A DNA stretch of 64,000 nt from Limiplasma sp034927815 (GCA_034927815.1 JAYFPK010000029.1:1-64000), one strand, 5' to 3'; positions 15,410-25,254 are shown, counted from the first letter of the stretch. Notes: generated by a model from the letters alone, not told the origin. Numbers and translations: made by a program.

Positions 15410-15913
15410 ATGCAATGCAATCCAAACTCCTTTGAAATGGAACTGTTATCCTTACTGTCCCAGGACTGCCGCCTGCCCCTGGAAAAGCTGGCCGCCATGC
15501 TGGGCAAGCCCATGGAGGAAGTGGCGGGGGCCATCCAGGACCTGGAGAAGCGCGGGGTGATTTTGCGCTATGCCCCGGTGATCAACTGGGACCGCACCGA
15601 CAGGGAGCGGGTGGAGGCCATGATCGAGGTACGGGTCACCCCCCAGCGGGACCAGGGCTTCGACGCCATCGCCAAGCGCATTTACCGCTTTGACGAGGTG
15701 AAGAGCGTGTATCTGATGAGCGGGGCCTATGACCTGCTGCTGCTGGTGGAGGCCCACAGCCTCAAGGAGCTGGCCTTCTTTGTCAGCACTAAGCTCTCCA
15801 CCTTGGAAACCGTCACCGGCACGGCCACCCACTTTGTGCTCAAGCGCTACAAGAGCGACGGGGTGATTTTTGAGGGGGACGGCGAGGATAAGCGACTGGC
15901 GGTGATGGCGTAG
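15410..15913 (+). CDS. Lrp/AsnC family transcriptional regulator
   Basis: A 167-residue protein with an N-terminal winged helix-turn-helix (about residues 7-60, LSQDCRLPLEKLAAMLGK...DLEKRGVILRY) and a C-terminal RAM/AsnC ligand-binding domain (about 70-150, EVRVTPQRDQGFDAIAKRI...VYLMSGAYDLLLLVE). It probably senses an amino acid. Its stop shares one base with the next gene's GTG (TAGTG), so regulator and aminotransferase are coupled, and the aminotransferase reaction is a likely link to the sensed molecule. Confidence 0.9.
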   Translation: MQCNPNSFEMELLSLLSQDCRLPLEKLAAMLGKPMEEVAGAIQDLEKRGVILRYAPVINWDRTDRERVEAMIEVRVTPQRDQGFDAIAKRIYRFDEVKSVYLMSGAYDLLLLVEAHSLKELAFFVSTKLSTLETVTGTATHFVLKRYKSDGVIFEGDGEDKRLAVMA

Positions 15914-17091
15914 TGGATTATGGCCGCTATGTGAACCAGGCCATCGCCCGGGTGCCTAAATCTGGCATCCGGAAGTTTTTCGACGTGGCCGCCACCATGC
16001 CCTCCGCCATCTCCTTGGGGGTGGGGGAGCCGGACTTCGTCACTCCCTACCACATCCGCAACGCCGCCATCGACAGCATTCTGGACGGGGAGACCGCCTA
16101 CACCAGCAACTGGGGCACCCCCACCTTGCGCAAGGAGATCGCCTACTACCTCAAGAGCCGCTATGGCTGCGCCTATGACCCCGGCAATGAGATTTTGGTG
16201 ACCGTGGGGGCCAGCGAGGGCATCGACCTGTCCTTGCGCACGCTGCTCCAGCCCGGGGATGCGGTGCTGGTGCCCGAGCCAAGCTATGTGAGCTACGCCC
16301 CCAGCGTCATTTTTGCCGGGGGCACGCCCCGCCCCATCCCCACCAAAGAGGACAACGGCTTTGTGCTGACGCCCCAGGCTCTGGAGGAAGCCGTGACCCC
16401 CAACACCAAGGCCGTGATCCTGCCCTATCCCAACAACCCCACCGGCGCGGTGCTGGACCGCCAGGCCCTGCTGGGCCTTGTGGAGGTCATCCTGCGCCAT
16501 GACCTGCTGGTGATCAGCGATGAGATTTACAGCGAGCTCACCTACCAAAGCGAGGGCCATGTGAGCATCGCCAGCCTGCCGGGGATGTGGGAGCGGACCA
16601 TTCTGCTGAACGGCTTCAGCAAAGCCTTTGCCATGACCGGCTGGCGGGTGGGCTACCTGTGCGCCCCGGCGGCCCTGTGCGATATCATGGTGAAGATTCA
16701 CCAGTACACCATCCTGTGCGCCTCCCGCCAGGGCCAGGTGGCCGCGGAGGAAGCCCTGCGCCAGGGCCGGGAGGACGGCTATGCGGACATCGCCTTGATG
16801 CGCCAAAGCTACGACCAGCGGCGCAGGCTGATGCTCAAAGCCTTCCGGGATATGGGCCTGAGCTGCTTTGAGCCCCTGGGGGCCTTCTATGTGTTCCCGG
16901 GCGTCAGGAGAACCGGGCTGTCCAGCGAGGAGTTCTGCCGCCGCCTGCTCACGGAAAAGGAAGTGGTCTGCGTGCCGGGCACCGCCTTTGGGGATTCCGG
17001 TGAAGGCCACATCCGCTGCTGCTACGCCACCGCTTTGGACAAGCTCCAGGAGGCCTTAAGCCGCATGGCGGATTTTGTGCGCACCCTGTAA
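15913..17091 (+). CDS. class I/II PLP-dependent aminotransferase
   Basis: A 392-residue fold-type I aminotransferase, related to the aspartate/aromatic or PatA-like group. The PLP lysine is K237 in NGFSKAFAMTGWRVGY, with the NNPTGAV motif and the ISDEIYSEL aspartate upstream. GTG start at 15913, overlapping the Lrp-type gene stop by one base. This Lrp-aminotransferase pair is common in Clostridia. The substrate cannot be told from sequence. It ends the fhs unit; only a weak GC stem followed by TTTTT is seen after the stop. Confidence 0.92.
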   Translation: MDYGRYVNQAIARVPKSGIRKFFDVAATMPSAISLGVGEPDFVTPYHIRNAAIDSILDGETAYTSNWGTPTLRKEIAYYLKSRYGCAYDPGNEILVTVGASEGIDLSLRTLLQPGDAVLVPEPSYVSYAPSVIFAGGTPRPIPTKEDNGFVLTPQALEEAVTPNTKAVILPYPNNPTGAVLDRQALLGLVEVILRHDLLVISDEIYSELTYQSEGHVSIASLPGMWERTILLNGFSKAFAMTGWRVGYLCAPAALCDIMVKIHQYTILCASRQGQVAAEEALRQGREDGYADIALMRQSYDQRRRLMLKAFRDMGLSCFEPLGAFYVFPGVRRTGLSSEEFCRRLLTEKEVVCVPGTAFGDSGEGHIRCCYATALDKLQEALSRMADFVRTL

Positions 17092-17199
17092 AAGCGGGGT
17101 CTTTTTGGAAGGTTTTGGATGGGAGCTTCGTTTTGTAGGTGGGAAGGCTTTTGGTAGGAAGGCCGGGCCTGAACCCACCGGACCAATGGAGGGAACAAA

Positions 17200-18375
17200 A
17201 TGGCGAAAAAATGGATTTCATTGCTTTTGATTGTGGCCATGTGCCTGACCGGCCTGGTGCTGTCCATGGCCGAGGAGGATGAGGAGGACGTTTCCCTGGC
17301 GGAGTACTTCGCCAAGCAATCGGGCCAGGACCCGGCCCAGACCGGCAGCGAGGAGCCCGGCGCCACCCCCGCCCCCGAGCAGCAGCCCGTGTACGAGCTG
17401 GACGGCTCCACGGTGGTAACCATGAGCTTCACCGGGGACGTGACCATCGGCAGCAATGTGCAATCCGGCGGCAAGTCCATTTTTGAAAAGGAGTTGGAGA
17501 AGCAAAAGGGCGATCTCAACTTCCCCTTCCGCAACGTGAAGAGCATCTTTGACGCGGACGACCTGACTGTGGTGAACTTCGAGGGCACCCTGACCACCGC
17601 GGGCAGGAACCGGGACAAGCTGGGAAACCAATTCCTCTTCCGCGCGCCGCCGGAATACGCGGTGATGCTGCCCCAGGGCGGCGTGGACGCGGTCTCCTTT
17701 GAAAACAACCACGCCATGGACATGGGCGAGGAGGGCAACCAGGAGACCAAGCAGGCGCTCCTCAGCCAGGGAATCCCCTATGCCAGCGAGGACGAGCCCG
17801 CCATTTTGGAGGTGAAGGGGGTCAAGATCGGCCTTCTGGCGTACCAAACCTTTGACGGCAGGCATGACGAGCTCATGGAGAAGGTTCCCCAGGACATCGC
17901 CGCCCTGCGCCAGGAAGGCTGCGAGATCGTGGTGGTGAACTACCACTGGGGCGCGGAATTGGATTACGCCCCCAATAACAACCAGGTGAGGCTGGGCCGG
18001 GCCACCGTCGACGGCGGAGCGGATTTGGTGATCGGCCACCACAGCCGCCGGATCAACCCCATCGAGCTTTATAACGGGAAGTACATCTGCTACTCCCTGG
18101 GGAATTTCAGCTTCGCGGGCAACAGCAAGCCCAGCGACATGTCCACCTACATCTTTCAGGTGAAGATGCGGGTCAAGGACGGCGGGGTGACAACCGACGG
18201 CTTTATCATCATCCCCTGCCGCATCTCCAGCCGTACGGATTACAACGACTTCGCCCCCACCCCCTACACCAAGGACCAGAGCATTGAAAGCATGCTCAGC
18301 GTGCTGAAAAAGAACGGGGCGAACCTCCAGTACGCCGTGGAGGAATACCCGCTGAAGTGGCCTGGGGAGGACTAG
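17200..18375 (+). CDS. capA: CapA family protein, copy 1
   Basis: A 391-residue metallophosphatase-like protein of the CapA/PgsA family linked to poly-gamma-glutamate or other capsule synthesis. It has a hydrophobic secretion segment (KKWISLLLIVAMCLTGLVLSMA), an acidic Pro/Ala linker to about residue 65, then the CapA domain: FTGDVTIG, NFEGTLT, FENNHAMDMG, NYHWG and GHHSRR. At residue 283 the usual second histidine of the GHHxH motif is Arg (CGC), while copy 2 keeps His (CAC), so copy 1 may have lost a metal ligand. GGAGGG precedes the ATG. Confidence 0.9.
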   Translation: MAKKWISLLLIVAMCLTGLVLSMAEEDEEDVSLAEYFAKQSGQDPAQTGSEEPGATPAPEQQPVYELDGSTVVTMSFTGDVTIGSNVQSGGKSIFEKELEKQKGDLNFPFRNVKSIFDADDLTVVNFEGTLTTAGRNRDKLGNQFLFRAPPEYAVMLPQGGVDAVSFENNHAMDMGEEGNQETKQALLSQGIPYASEDEPAILEVKGVKIGLLAYQTFDGRHDELMEKVPQDIAALRQEGCEIVVVNYHWGAELDYAPNNNQVRLGRATVDGGADLVIGHHSRRINPIELYNGKYICYSLGNFSFAGNSKPSDMSTYIFQVKMRVKDGGVTTDGFIIIPCRISSRTDYNDFAPTPYTKDQSIESMLSVLKKNGANLQYAVEEYPLKWPGED

Positions 18376-18755
18376 GCAAGAGCTGCCGGCGTGAGCGAAG
18401 CCTTGGGGAAGAAGCCCTGGGGGGGCCCCAAAGCGCCACCGCCCTAATGGCTAAAAAAATAATCGAATGCGCAGGCCTGCGCCCTGATTGGGGGCGCGGG
18501 CCTGCGTTTTTCAGCCTCCCAAGGGGCGTTTTCTCCGTGGTTTTCAGACTTGGGAAAGGCCTGCTTCGCCATGACTGTACTGCGCCATGGCCCCGGGCAG
18601 GCTTGAGGAGTTCCGGAATATGGAAAATTTTGTAAATTTTTTGCAATGGGGGCTTTGAAGGACGCTTTTTGGAAGGATACTCCGTCTAAAGGGGGAGGGT
18701 GTTGTGATGATGGAGGGAAAGCACCTCCAATCATCCGGCCCGGGGAGGAAGCAAA
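18376..18755 (+). other. intergenic region between the capA copies
   Basis: About 380 bp. It holds the copy 1 terminator and an AT-rich stretch near 18620-18645 that probably carries the copy 2 promoter, though no clean -35/-10 pair is visible. The 12-mer CTTTTTGGAAGG occurs here near 18664 and again upstream of copy 1 near 17102, perhaps left from the duplication. Confidence 0.6.
18470..18511 (+). terminator. terminator of capA copy 1
   Basis: CGCAGGCCTGCGCCC (18470-18484) pairs with GGGCGCGGGCCTGCG (18492-18506) with one wobble, followed by TTTTT. Confidence 0.9.
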
Positions 18756-19925
18756 ATGGCGAAAAGATGGATTTCATTGCTGTTGACGGCGGCTTTGTGT
18801 TTGGCGGGAACGGCGCTGTCCCTGGCGGAGGAAGAGGACGTCTCCCTGGCGGAGTACTTTGCCCAGCAGGCGGGGGAGAAGGTGGAGGCCCGGGAGAGCG
18901 CCGGCGCTGAGGCTGCGGCCGCCTCCGCGGAGCAGCCCGCGTACGGGCCGGACGGCTCCGCCGTGATCACCATGAGCTTCACCGGGGACGTGACCATCGG
19001 CAGCAATGCGCAATCCCGGCGCACCTCCATTTTTGAGAAGGAGCTGGAGAAGCAAAAGGGCGATCTCCATTTCCCCTTCCGCAACGTGAAGGGCGTCTTT
19101 GACGCGGACGATTTGACGGTGGTGAACTTCGAGGGCACCTTGACCACCGCGGACAAGCACCCGGATAAGCTGGACAACGACTTTCTCTTTCGCGCGCCGC
19201 CGGAATACGCGCTCATGCTCCCCCAGGGCGGAGTGGAGGCGGTCTCCTTTGAAAACAACCACGCCATGGACATGGGCGGGGAGGGCAACCAGGAGACCAA
19301 GCAGGCGCTCCTCAGCCAGGGCGTTGCCTATGCCAGCGAGGGCGAGCCCGCCGTTTTGGAGGTGAAGGGGGTCAAAATCGGCCTTCTGGCCTACCAGACC
19401 TTTGGGGGCAGGCATGACGAGCTCATGGAGAAGGTTCCCCAGGAGATCGCCGCCCTGCGCCGGGAGGGCTGCGCCATCGTGGTGGTGAACTACCACTGGG
19501 GGCAGGAGAAGGATTACGCGCCCAATGACAACCAAATCAGGCTGGGCCGGGCCACCGTCGACGGCGGGGCGGATCTGGTGATCGGCCACCACAGCCACCG
19601 GATCAACCCCATCGAGTTTTATAACGGGAAGTACATCTGCTACTCCCTGGGGAATTTCAGCTTCGCGGGCCACAATAAGCCCGATGATATGTCCACCTAC
19701 ATCTTTCAGGTGAAGATGCGGGTCAAGGACGGCGGGGTGACAAGCGACGGCTTTATCATCATCCCCTGCCGCATCTCCAGCCGGGCGGATTACAACGACT
19801 TCGCCCCCACCCCCTACACCGAGGACCGGGACATCCAAGGCGTGCTCGGCAAGCTGAAAAAGAACGGGGCGAAGCTCCGCTACGCCGTGGAGGAATACCC
19901 GCTGCAATGGCTCGGGGAGGACTAG
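18756..19925 (+). CDS. capA: CapA family protein, copy 2
   Basis: A 389-residue tandem paralogue of the preceding gene, near-identical over long blocks of the catalytic domain and divergent mainly in the linker after the secretion segment (about residues 35-60). It keeps FTGDVTIG, NFEGTLT, NNHAMDMG, NYHWG and a full GHHSH motif (H281). GGAGGA precedes the ATG. It has its own terminator, so the two copies are probably separate transcription units. No capBC or pgs synthase genes are nearby. Confidence 0.92.
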   Translation: MAKRWISLLLTAALCLAGTALSLAEEEDVSLAEYFAQQAGEKVEARESAGAEAAAASAEQPAYGPDGSAVITMSFTGDVTIGSNAQSRRTSIFEKELEKQKGDLHFPFRNVKGVFDADDLTVVNFEGTLTTADKHPDKLDNDFLFRAPPEYALMLPQGGVEAVSFENNHAMDMGGEGNQETKQALLSQGVAYASEGEPAVLEVKGVKIGLLAYQTFGGRHDELMEKVPQEIAALRREGCAIVVVNYHWGQEKDYAPNDNQIRLGRATVDGGADLVIGHHSHRINPIEFYNGKYICYSLGNFSFAGHNKPDDMSTYIFQVKMRVKDGGVTSDGFIIIPCRISSRADYNDFAPTPYTEDRDIQGVLGKLKKNGAKLRYAVEEYPLQWLGED

Positions 19926-19964
19926 GCAAGGCGCTTCTCCCCTGAACTAATAGGCAATTCTCAC

Positions 19965-19993
19965 ACGCCCGGCCCTATCAGGCCGGGCGTTTT
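19965..19993 (+). terminator. terminator of capA copy 2
   Basis: ACGCCCGGCC and GGCCGGGCGT around a CTATCA loop, followed by TTT. Confidence 0.9.
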
Positions 19994-20100
19994 CCCATCC
20001 CAAAGCCTTTGGAAAGCCCCGGTTTCGTTTTTCTCCCGGGGATTGACCCCATATGCTATACTATAACTCATCCTATGTTTGTATGGAGGAACCTTCGCCG

Positions 20101-22521
20101 ATGCTTCGCTTTCTCCCCCGCAACAGCGCCCAGCCCTCCCCGGCGGTTTTGGCGGCCCTGAAACCCTACGGGGGTGTCATGGCGCGCCTGCTGGCCGCCA
20201 GGGGGATTGCGGGCAGCCGGGAGGCGGAGGCGTTTTTGTGCCCCGATCCCAGCCATCTGCACGATCCCATGGCGCTCCACGGCATGGGCAAGGCCCTGGA
20301 AATTTTGCGCGAGGCCAGGGAAAAGGGCATTTTCACCGTGGTCTATGGGGATTATGATGTGGACGGCATATGTGCCAACGCTTTGCTTTGCGACGCCCTG
20401 AGGCGCTTCGGCCTGAGCGTGCGCCCCCATGTGCCCCTGCGGGAGGAGGGCTATGGCCTCAACAAGGAGGCCGTCGCCAACCTGTCCAAGGAGGCTGGGC
20501 TGCTGGTCACCGTGGATTTGGGGATCACCAACGCCCAGGAAGTGGCGCTGGCAAAGGAATTGGGGATGAAGGTGATCGTCACGGACCACCACCAGCTGGG
20601 CCTGACCCCCTGCCCCGCCGACGCGGTGGTTTCCCCGCTGCTGGGGGATTACCCCTGCCCCAAGCTCTGCGGCACAGGGGTGGCCTTCAAGCTGGCCCAG
20701 GGGCTGCTGGGCTTTGAAGGGGCCCGGGAGTATCTGGACCTGGCGGCCCTGGCTACCGTGGCGGACCTGGTGCCCCTCACCGGGGAAAACCGGACTTTGG
20801 TGGCCCTGGGCCTGCCGCGCATCGCCCAGGGCCAGCGGCCTGGCATGGCGGCGCTGCTAAAGGTCAGCGGCAGCGGCCCGGAGGTGGACAGCGAGACTTT
20901 GGGCTTCCAGCTGGGCCCCAGGCTCAACGCCGCCGGGCGGCTGGGGGACGCCATGCGGGGCGTTCGGCTGATGATGACCCGGGAGGAGGGCGAGGCCCGG
21001 GAGATCGCCCAGGAGTTGGACGCGCTCAACACCCGGCGCAGGCAGATGGAGGGGGAGGTGCTGGAGCAGGTTCTGGCCCAGGCCGCCGCCCACGATTTTG
21101 TGGCGGAGCCCATGCTGCTGGCCCAGGGGGAAGGTTGGCATCCGGGGGTGGTGGGGCTGGCGGCGGGCCGGGTTTGCAACCGCTACGGCTGCCCCTCCGG
21201 GGTGTTTACCCTCCAGGAGGGCATGCTCCATGGCAGCCTGCGGAGCATCCCGGGGGTCAACATCCACAAGTGCTTGCAAACCTGCGACGCCTTGCTCGCC
21301 CGCTATGGGGGCCATGAGCAGGCGGCGGGCTGCACGCTGCCCCTGGAGCATTACGGGGAGTTTTGCGCCCGGATGCAGCGGGCGGTCCGGGATGCGGCCC
21401 CCCAGGAGGCCTTCGTCCCCCGCCAGGAGTATGACGAGCTTCTGCCTTTGGGGGAGGCGAGCCTGGAGTTGCTGCGGGAGCTGGAGGCCCTGGCCCCCTT
21501 TGGCCTGGGCAATCCCTCCCCGCTGTTTTTGGGGGAGGGGCTGCGCCTGGAGCGCCGCCGGGCCTGCGGGGCCCAGGGGGCCCATTTGCAGATCACTTTG
21601 CGGGACGGGGAGAAGGTGCTGGACGGCATCGCCTTTGGCATGGGCCAGGAGGCCGCGTCCTTGCCCCAGCGGGTGGACGTGGTCTACCGGATCGCCCGCA
21701 ACACCTTCCGGGGCGTCACCTCCTTGCAGTGCGAGGCCAAAGCCTTTCGCCCGGCCCAAAGCGCCCGGCAGGAGGCCGTGGCCGCCGCCCCCCAGGAGGA
21801 TTTCGCCATGGCCTTGGTGGACGCGCTGCTGGAGGCGGAGGACTTGGGGGGAACACAGGGCCCCCAAGCAGGAAAAGAACCAATGGACCGCGAAAAGAAT
21901 AGAGTTACCCAGGAGGGAATCCTCTCCTGGGAGCCCTGGGACGAAAGCCCCTGGACGGCCCCCCTTCGGGGCAGCCTGTACGTGGCCCGCACCCGGGAGA
22001 GCGCCGCCAAGCTGGTTTCTACTCCGGAGGAAGGGGCGGCGGCCCGGCCGGAACTGGACCTGCGCTGGCGCGCCGCCCAGGACCCCCTTTGCTTCCCCAC
22101 GGCGCTGGCCTTGCCCGTGCTGGGGCAAATGGAAGGCCACTGGCGGCAGGTGTGGCTCCTGGACGGGGAGATGGTTTCCGGGGAAGCGGGCTGGTGGCGG
22201 CAAAGGCTGCCCAAGGCCCAAGTGCACGCCGGGCCCCCCAGCCACGCCCTGCGCCTGCTGGCAGCCTCCCTGGACGCCGGGGACGAGGCCTACCGGGGCT
22301 TGTACCGGCAGCTCAGAAGCCATGCCTTTGCCACCCTGGCCCAGGCCGCCCAGGCCTCCGGCATGACGCCGCCCCAGGCCCGGGTGGGGCTGAAGGCCTT
22401 TCACCAGCTGGGCCTGATCCGCTACGCCGAGAGCCCCTTCGCCTATACCCTTTGCCCGGCGGCGCGCTGCAGCCTGGGGGAAAGCCCCCTGCTGGCGGCC
22501 ATCCGGAGCTTGAGCGCCTGA
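20101..22521 (+). CDS. recJ: single-stranded-DNA-specific exonuclease RecJ
   Basis: A 5'-3' exonuclease acting on single-stranded DNA in recombination and mismatch/base-excision repair. It has 806 residues, like the long Bacillus type. DHH-domain motifs are YGDYDVDG (82-89) and TDHH (161-164), followed by the DHHA1 region with RLNAAGRLGD and GGHEQAAG, an OB-like domain and a C-terminal RecJ_C-like extension of about 200 residues. ATG 20101 was chosen with GGAGGA 10 nt upstream; the earlier in-frame ATG overlaps that ribosome site. A TATACT lies at 20057-20062 but no good -35 is seen. First gene of the recJ-relA cluster. Confidence 0.95.
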   Translation: MLRFLPRNSAQPSPAVLAALKPYGGVMARLLAARGIAGSREAEAFLCPDPSHLHDPMALHGMGKALEILREAREKGIFTVVYGDYDVDGICANALLCDALRRFGLSVRPHVPLREEGYGLNKEAVANLSKEAGLLVTVDLGITNAQEVALAKELGMKVIVTDHHQLGLTPCPADAVVSPLLGDYPCPKLCGTGVAFKLAQGLLGFEGAREYLDLAALATVADLVPLTGENRTLVALGLPRIAQGQRPGMAALLKVSGSGPEVDSETLGFQLGPRLNAAGRLGDAMRGVRLMMTREEGEAREIAQELDALNTRRRQMEGEVLEQVLAQAAAHDFVAEPMLLAQGEGWHPGVVGLAAGRVCNRYGCPSGVFTLQEGMLHGSLRSIPGVNIHKCLQTCDALLARYGGHEQAAGCTLPLEHYGEFCARMQRAVRDAAPQEAFVPRQEYDELLPLGEASLELLRELEALAPFGLGNPSPLFLGEGLRLERRRACGAQGAHLQITLRDGEKVLDGIAFGMGQEAASLPQRVDVVYRIARNTFRGVTSLQCEAKAFRPAQSARQEAVAAAPQEDFAMALVDALLEAEDLGGTQGPQAGKEPMDREKNRVTQEGILSWEPWDESPWTAPLRGSLYVARTRESAAKLVSTPEEGAAARPELDLRWRAAQDPLCFPTALALPVLGQMEGHWRQVWLLDGEMVSGEAGWWRQRLPKAQVHAGPPSHALRLLAASLDAGDEAYRGLYRQLRSHAFATLAQAAQASGMTPPQARVGLKAFHQLGLIRYAESPFAYTLCPAARCSLGESPLLAAIRSLSA

Positions 22522-22537
22522 TAAGGAGGTGTGACGC

Positions 22538-24730
22538 GTGCTAACCTACATCACCAACGAATGCATGCCCTTGGAAAAAATGCTGGCGCGCGTGCAAAAG
22601 CACCACCCAGGCGACAGCTACCTGCTGGTGAAAAAGGCCTATGAGTTTGCCGAAAGCGCCCACCGTGACCAGGTGCGCAAAAGCGGCGAGCCCTATTTCA
22701 TCCATCCCGTTTCCGTGGCCAGCATTTTGACGGAGCTGATGATCGACGCCCCCACCATCGCGGCGGGCTTCCTCCATGACACTGTGGAGGACTGCCAGTG
22801 CATCACCCTGGAGGACATCCGCAAGGAGTTCGGGGACGAGGTGGCCTTGCTGGTGGACGGGGTGACCAAGCTGGATAAGCTGGACTTCACCAACCGGGAG
22901 GAGCAAAAGGCGGAGTCCTTGCGCAAGATGATCCTGGCCATGTCCAAGGACATCCGGGTGGTGATCATCAAGCTGGCGGACCGGCTGCACAACATGCGCA
23001 CCCTCCGCTTCCAGCCCGAGAGCCGCCAAAAGGCCATTGCCGAGGAAACCTTGGACATCTTCGCGCCCCTGGCCCACCGCCTGGGGATGAACTCCATCAA
23101 GCAGGAGCTGGAGGACCTCAGCTTCAAGTACATCGATCCGGAGGCCTTTCACGAAATCGCCCAGAAGGTGGGCCTCAGGCGCACCGAGCGGGAGGAAAAC
23201 ATCCGCATGGTCATCGGCGAGCTCAGCGAGAAGCTGGATGCCCAGCACATCCGTTACGAGATGGACGGCCGCCCCAAGCACCTGTATTCCATCTACCAGA
23301 AGATGAAGCAGGGCAAGACCTTTGACCAGATTTACGACCTCATCGCCGTGCGGGTGCTGGTGGATAGCGTGCAGGACTGCTACACGGTGCTGGGCATCGT
23401 CCATACCCTGTGGAACCAGATCCCCGGCCGCTTCAAGGACTATATCTCCGTGCCCAAGAGCAACATGTACCAAAGCCTCCACACCACCTTGATCGGCGGG
23501 CGGAAGATGCCCTTCCCCTTTGAAATCCAGATCCGCACCTGGGAAATGCACCGGGTGGCGGAGTTCGGCGTGGCCGCCCACTGGCGCTACAAGGAGGGCG
23601 GGGCCGAGGGGGACCTGGACAACAAGCTCTACTGGCTCCGCCAGATTTTGGACTGGCAGAAGGAGACCCGGGACAGCCGGGAGTTCATCGACTCCCTGAA
23701 AACCGACCTGTTCAGCGAGGAAGTGCTGCTCTTTACCCCCAAGGGGGATATCATCAGCATGCCCAGGGGAGCCACCCCCATCGACTTTGCCTACCGCATC
23801 CACAGCGGCGTGGGCAACCGCTGCATCGGGGCCAAGGTCAACGGCCGCATCGTGCAGCTGGATACGGTGCTGGAAACCGGGGACCGGGTGGACATCCTCA
23901 CCTCCCCCAGCGCCAAGGGCCCCAGCATGGACTGGCTGAAGATCGTCAAGACCCAGCAGGCCAAGGCCAAGATCCGCCAGTTCTTCAAAAAGGAGCTCCG
24001 GGGCGAAAACGTGGTAAAGGGCCGTGACATGCTGGAGAAGGAGGCCAAGCGCCGGGGCACCACGCTCCCCGCGCTGACCAAGTCCGAGTTCTACGACCCG
24101 ATTTTGAAGCGCTACGCCTTCCAGGAGCTGGACGACATCTACGGCGCGGTGGGCTACGGCGGCATCGCCTCGGCCTATGTGATCGGCAGGCTTTTGGATG
24201 AGCAGCGCCGCCTGGAGGCTCCCCCCATCCCCAAGGTGCAGGAGGTCAGCCAGCAGGAGGTGCAAAAGCACCTGGGCAAGCCCAGCCACGGCGTGTACGT
24301 GAAGGGGGAAAGCGGTATGCTGGTGCGCTTTGCCCGCTGCTGCAACCCGGTGCCGGGGGACGAGATCGTGGGCTACATCACCCGGGGCCGGGGGGTCACC
24401 GTCCACAAGGCGGACTGCGTGAACGCCACCAACTCCGAGCAGGAGCGCATGGTGGAGGTGAGCTGGGCGGACACCGAGGCGGGGGCCGCCTTCAACGCCA
24501 GCATCCACATCACCGCCTACGACCATGTGAGCCTTTTGGGGGAATTGGCCCTGTTCATCGGCAACATGGACGTGCCCATCATGGCCGTCAGCGCCAAGCG
24601 GGACGACAAGCGCAAAACCAGCGTCATCACCATGGTGATCCAGGTGAAATCCAGGGATCAGCTGGATAAGGTGCTCAAGCAGCTGCAAAACCGCTCGGAC
24701 ATCATTGAGATTTACCGGGGCCGCACCTAG
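22538..24730 (+). CDS. relA: bifunctional (p)ppGpp synthetase/hydrolase
   Basis: Makes and degrades the stringent-response alarmones. Domains of the 730-residue protein are an HD hydrolase with the HDTVED motif (80-85), a synthetase domain (about 230-350, YDLIAVRVLVDSVQDCY), a TGS domain (LFTPKGDIISMPRGATPIDF, about 400-460), a helical/zinc-finger-like region (RFARCCNPVPGDEIVGY) and a C-terminal ACT domain. GTG start at 22538, 8 nt after AGGAGG and 16 nt after recJ. The apt gene often found between recJ and relA in Bacillota is absent here. Confidence 0.96.
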   Translation: MLTYITNECMPLEKMLARVQKHHPGDSYLLVKKAYEFAESAHRDQVRKSGEPYFIHPVSVASILTELMIDAPTIAAGFLHDTVEDCQCITLEDIRKEFGDEVALLVDGVTKLDKLDFTNREEQKAESLRKMILAMSKDIRVVIIKLADRLHNMRTLRFQPESRQKAIAEETLDIFAPLAHRLGMNSIKQELEDLSFKYIDPEAFHEIAQKVGLRRTEREENIRMVIGELSEKLDAQHIRYEMDGRPKHLYSIYQKMKQGKTFDQIYDLIAVRVLVDSVQDCYTVLGIVHTLWNQIPGRFKDYISVPKSNMYQSLHTTLIGGRKMPFPFEIQIRTWEMHRVAEFGVAAHWRYKEGGAEGDLDNKLYWLRQILDWQKETRDSREFIDSLKTDLFSEEVLLFTPKGDIISMPRGATPIDFAYRIHSGVGNRCIGAKVNGRIVQLDTVLETGDRVDILTSPSAKGPSMDWLKIVKTQQAKAKIRQFFKKELRGENVVKGRDMLEKEAKRRGTTLPALTKSEFYDPILKRYAFQELDDIYGAVGYGGIASAYVIGRLLDEQRRLEAPPIPKVQEVSQQEVQKHLGKPSHGVYVKGESGMLVRFARCCNPVPGDEIVGYITRGRGVTVHKADCVNATNSEQERMVEVSWADTEAGAAFNASIHITAYDHVSLLGELALFIGNMDVPIMAVSAKRDDKRKTSVITMVIQVKSRDQLDKVLKQLQNRSDIIEIYRGRT

Positions 24731-24771
24731 GTCCCCAGAAAAAGCCTTTTGTAGGAAGGAAGGAGCCTTTC

Positions 24772-25221
24772 ATGCGCTCTGTGGTCCAGCGGGTATCGGA
24801 AGCCTCGGTATCCGTAGAGGGAGAGGTGTTGGGCCGGATCGGGCCGGGACTCATGGTCCTGATCGGGGTCCAGGAGGAGGACGGGGAGAAGGACTTTCAG
24901 TACATCGCCGAGAAGGTGCCCCACCTGCGGATTTTTGAGGACGGCCAGGGGAAGATGAACCGCTCCCTTTTGGACATGGGGGGCGCTGTTTTGGCGGTGA
25001 GCCAGTTTACCCTCCTGGGGGACGCCCGGGGCGGCAGAAGGCCCAGCTTCATCCAGGCCGCCCGGCCCGAGAAGGCCAACCCCCTTTATGAGCGGCTGGT
25101 GGCCTGCTGGCGGGGGCAAGGCATTCAGGTGGCGACCGGGGCCTTTGGGGCGGAGATGAAGGTGGCCTTGGTGAACGACGGCCCCGTGACCATTTTGCTG
25201 GATTCCAGAAAGCTGCTCTAA
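24772..25221 (+). CDS. dtd: D-aminoacyl-tRNA deacylase
   Basis: Hydrolyses D-amino acids (and glycine misloaded on tRNA-Ala) from tRNA. It has 149 residues, the normal size. The SQFTLLG motif is at 77-83, and the cross-subunit Gly-cisPro motif lies in NDGPVT near the C-terminus. It starts MRSVVQRVSEASV, as in the family, and lies in the conserved relA-dtd order. Confidence 0.96.
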   Translation: MRSVVQRVSEASVSVEGEVLGRIGPGLMVLIGVQEEDGEKDFQYIAEKVPHLRIFEDGQGKMNRSLLDMGGAVLAVSQFTLLGDARGGRRPSFIQAARPEKANPLYERLVACWRGQGIQVATGAFGAEMKVALVNDGPVTILLDSRKLL

Positions 25222-25254
25222 GGGCGGCACTCATGACACAAAGGAGCTGGCCCC

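Noticed and set aside
20043..20062. TTGACC and TATACT upstream of recJ as a promoter.
   Set aside because: The spacer is only 8 bp. The -10 might be used with an unseen -35, but the pair is not a valid promoter.
22541..24688. A 715-codon open frame opposite relA.
   Set aside because: Antisense shadow of a well-defined gene with a His/Leu/Gly-rich product resembling no family.
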